A stretch of 64,000 nt of DNA from an uncultured Litoreibacter sp. (GTDB lineage: Bacteria; Pseudomonadota; Alphaproteobacteria; Rhodobacterales; Rhodobacteraceae). This document shows positions 63,781-64,000 of this stretch, one piece after another (position 1 is the first letter of the stretch; every line of letters begins with the position of its first letter). The notes beneath the pieces were generated by a model, which was not told where the DNA came from, did not search any database, and was given only the letters and a program-made list of their open reading frames with translations. The stretch is from contig CANLQL010000001.1 in assembly GCA_947493265.1 (NCBI GenBank), forward strand, positions 434,001 to 498,000, given 5' to 3'. Position numbers and translations under genes: made by a program.

Positions 63781-63871
63781 GTCTGACTTCCTTTCGCGAC
63801 ACCCAAACGAGTCGTTTTCGACGTCGTTACACTTCAATCTTAAACAGAATGACCGATGGCTCTCAAGCCGA

Positions 63872-64000
63872 TCAATCCGTTACATATTCACCTAAAAGTC
63901 TGATCATTTCCCCTGAAACGGGGCGCGTGCACACGCGGACTTCAGCAAAATTCCAAGTTGCGGTCTTCTCAAGCACCGCTGCGCTAAAACATAGGGCAAT
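63872..64000 (-). CDS. hemD: Probable uroporphyrinogen-III synthase, C-terminal end (truncated)
   Basis: Only the last 42 residues are in the window, running off the right edge on the minus strand and ending in TGA at 63872-63874: they read ...ALCFSAAVLE...WNFAEVRVCTRPVSGEMIRLLGEY. The Trp-x-x-x-x-V-x-V-x-x-x-P pattern fits the end of HemD, and hemD commonly precedes the mitofilin-like and hemY genes. It is too short to be certain. Confidence 0.55.
   Translation of the reverse strand: MALCFSAAVLEKTATWNFAEVRVCTRPVSGEMIRLLGEYVTD

Overview
The window is a stretch of an alphaproteobacterial chromosome, most likely a marine Rhodobacterales (Roseobacter-group) genome. This rests on gene content read directly from the sequence: the dapD/dapE neighbourhood, a Hint_2-type protein, many high-affinity ABC and TRAP importers for small organic compounds, a single-chain DhaK-DhaL kinase, a CuyA-like sulfo-lyase, and the hemD / mitofilin-like / hemY order at the right end. 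GC content looks moderately high and even. No insertion sequence, phage gene, CRISPR array or rRNA was found; one tRNA (Thr, CGT anticodon) is present.

Layout. 1-12 kb is housekeeping: a truncated UMF1-type MFS transporter, murein endopeptidase MepA, a secreted phytase-like esterase, a LOG-family protein, dapD and dapE (lysine/diaminopimelate), a Hint protein, a DUF2064 protein, RNase R and an MltB-type lytic transglycosylase. 11.6-16.3 kb holds an Lrp regulator divergent from a UspA and a sodium:alanine symporter, then an aldo/keto reductase and a methyltransferase. 16.4-27.4 kb is a single large catabolic operon preceded by two identical LacI-like operators: substrate-binding protein, two permeases, a tiny membrane protein, a VOC protein, two ATPases, a dihydroxyacetone-kinase-family kinase, a LacI regulator, a TIM-barrel isomerase and a Gfo/Idh/MocA dehydrogenase. 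Its substrate is unknown, probably a polyol or rare keto sugar.

27.4-33.9 kb is a LysR-controlled cluster with a probable L-cysteate sulfo-lyase (CuyA family), an OpuA/ProU-type ABC importer with an unusual permease, and an alpha/beta hydrolase. 34-41 kb is a GntR-controlled TRAP transporter operon with an amidase, a small membrane protein and a D-2-hydroxyacid dehydrogenase; four GTATAC palindromes lie between regulator and operon. 41-45.3 kb is a more accessory patch: a secreted protein divergent from a MarR regulator carrying a C-terminal four-cysteine cluster, a membrane ClpP-like protein, a sterol-desaturase-family hydroxylase and a RES-domain protein without a visible antitoxin. 45.3-56.3 kb is a peptide-utilisation region: an MlrC-like M81 peptidase, a LysR regulator, a complete Dpp/Opp ABC importer and two M20 peptidases. 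56.3-60.7 kb is an AfuABC/FbpABC-type importer on the minus strand, followed by the tRNA and by hemY, a mitofilin-like gene and the end of a probable hemD.

Recurring themes: each catabolic block has its own regulator and a recognisable palindromic operator, and four of the five importer operons carry a strong GC-rich hairpin directly after the substrate-binding-protein gene, consistent with raising expression of the binding protein over the membrane parts.
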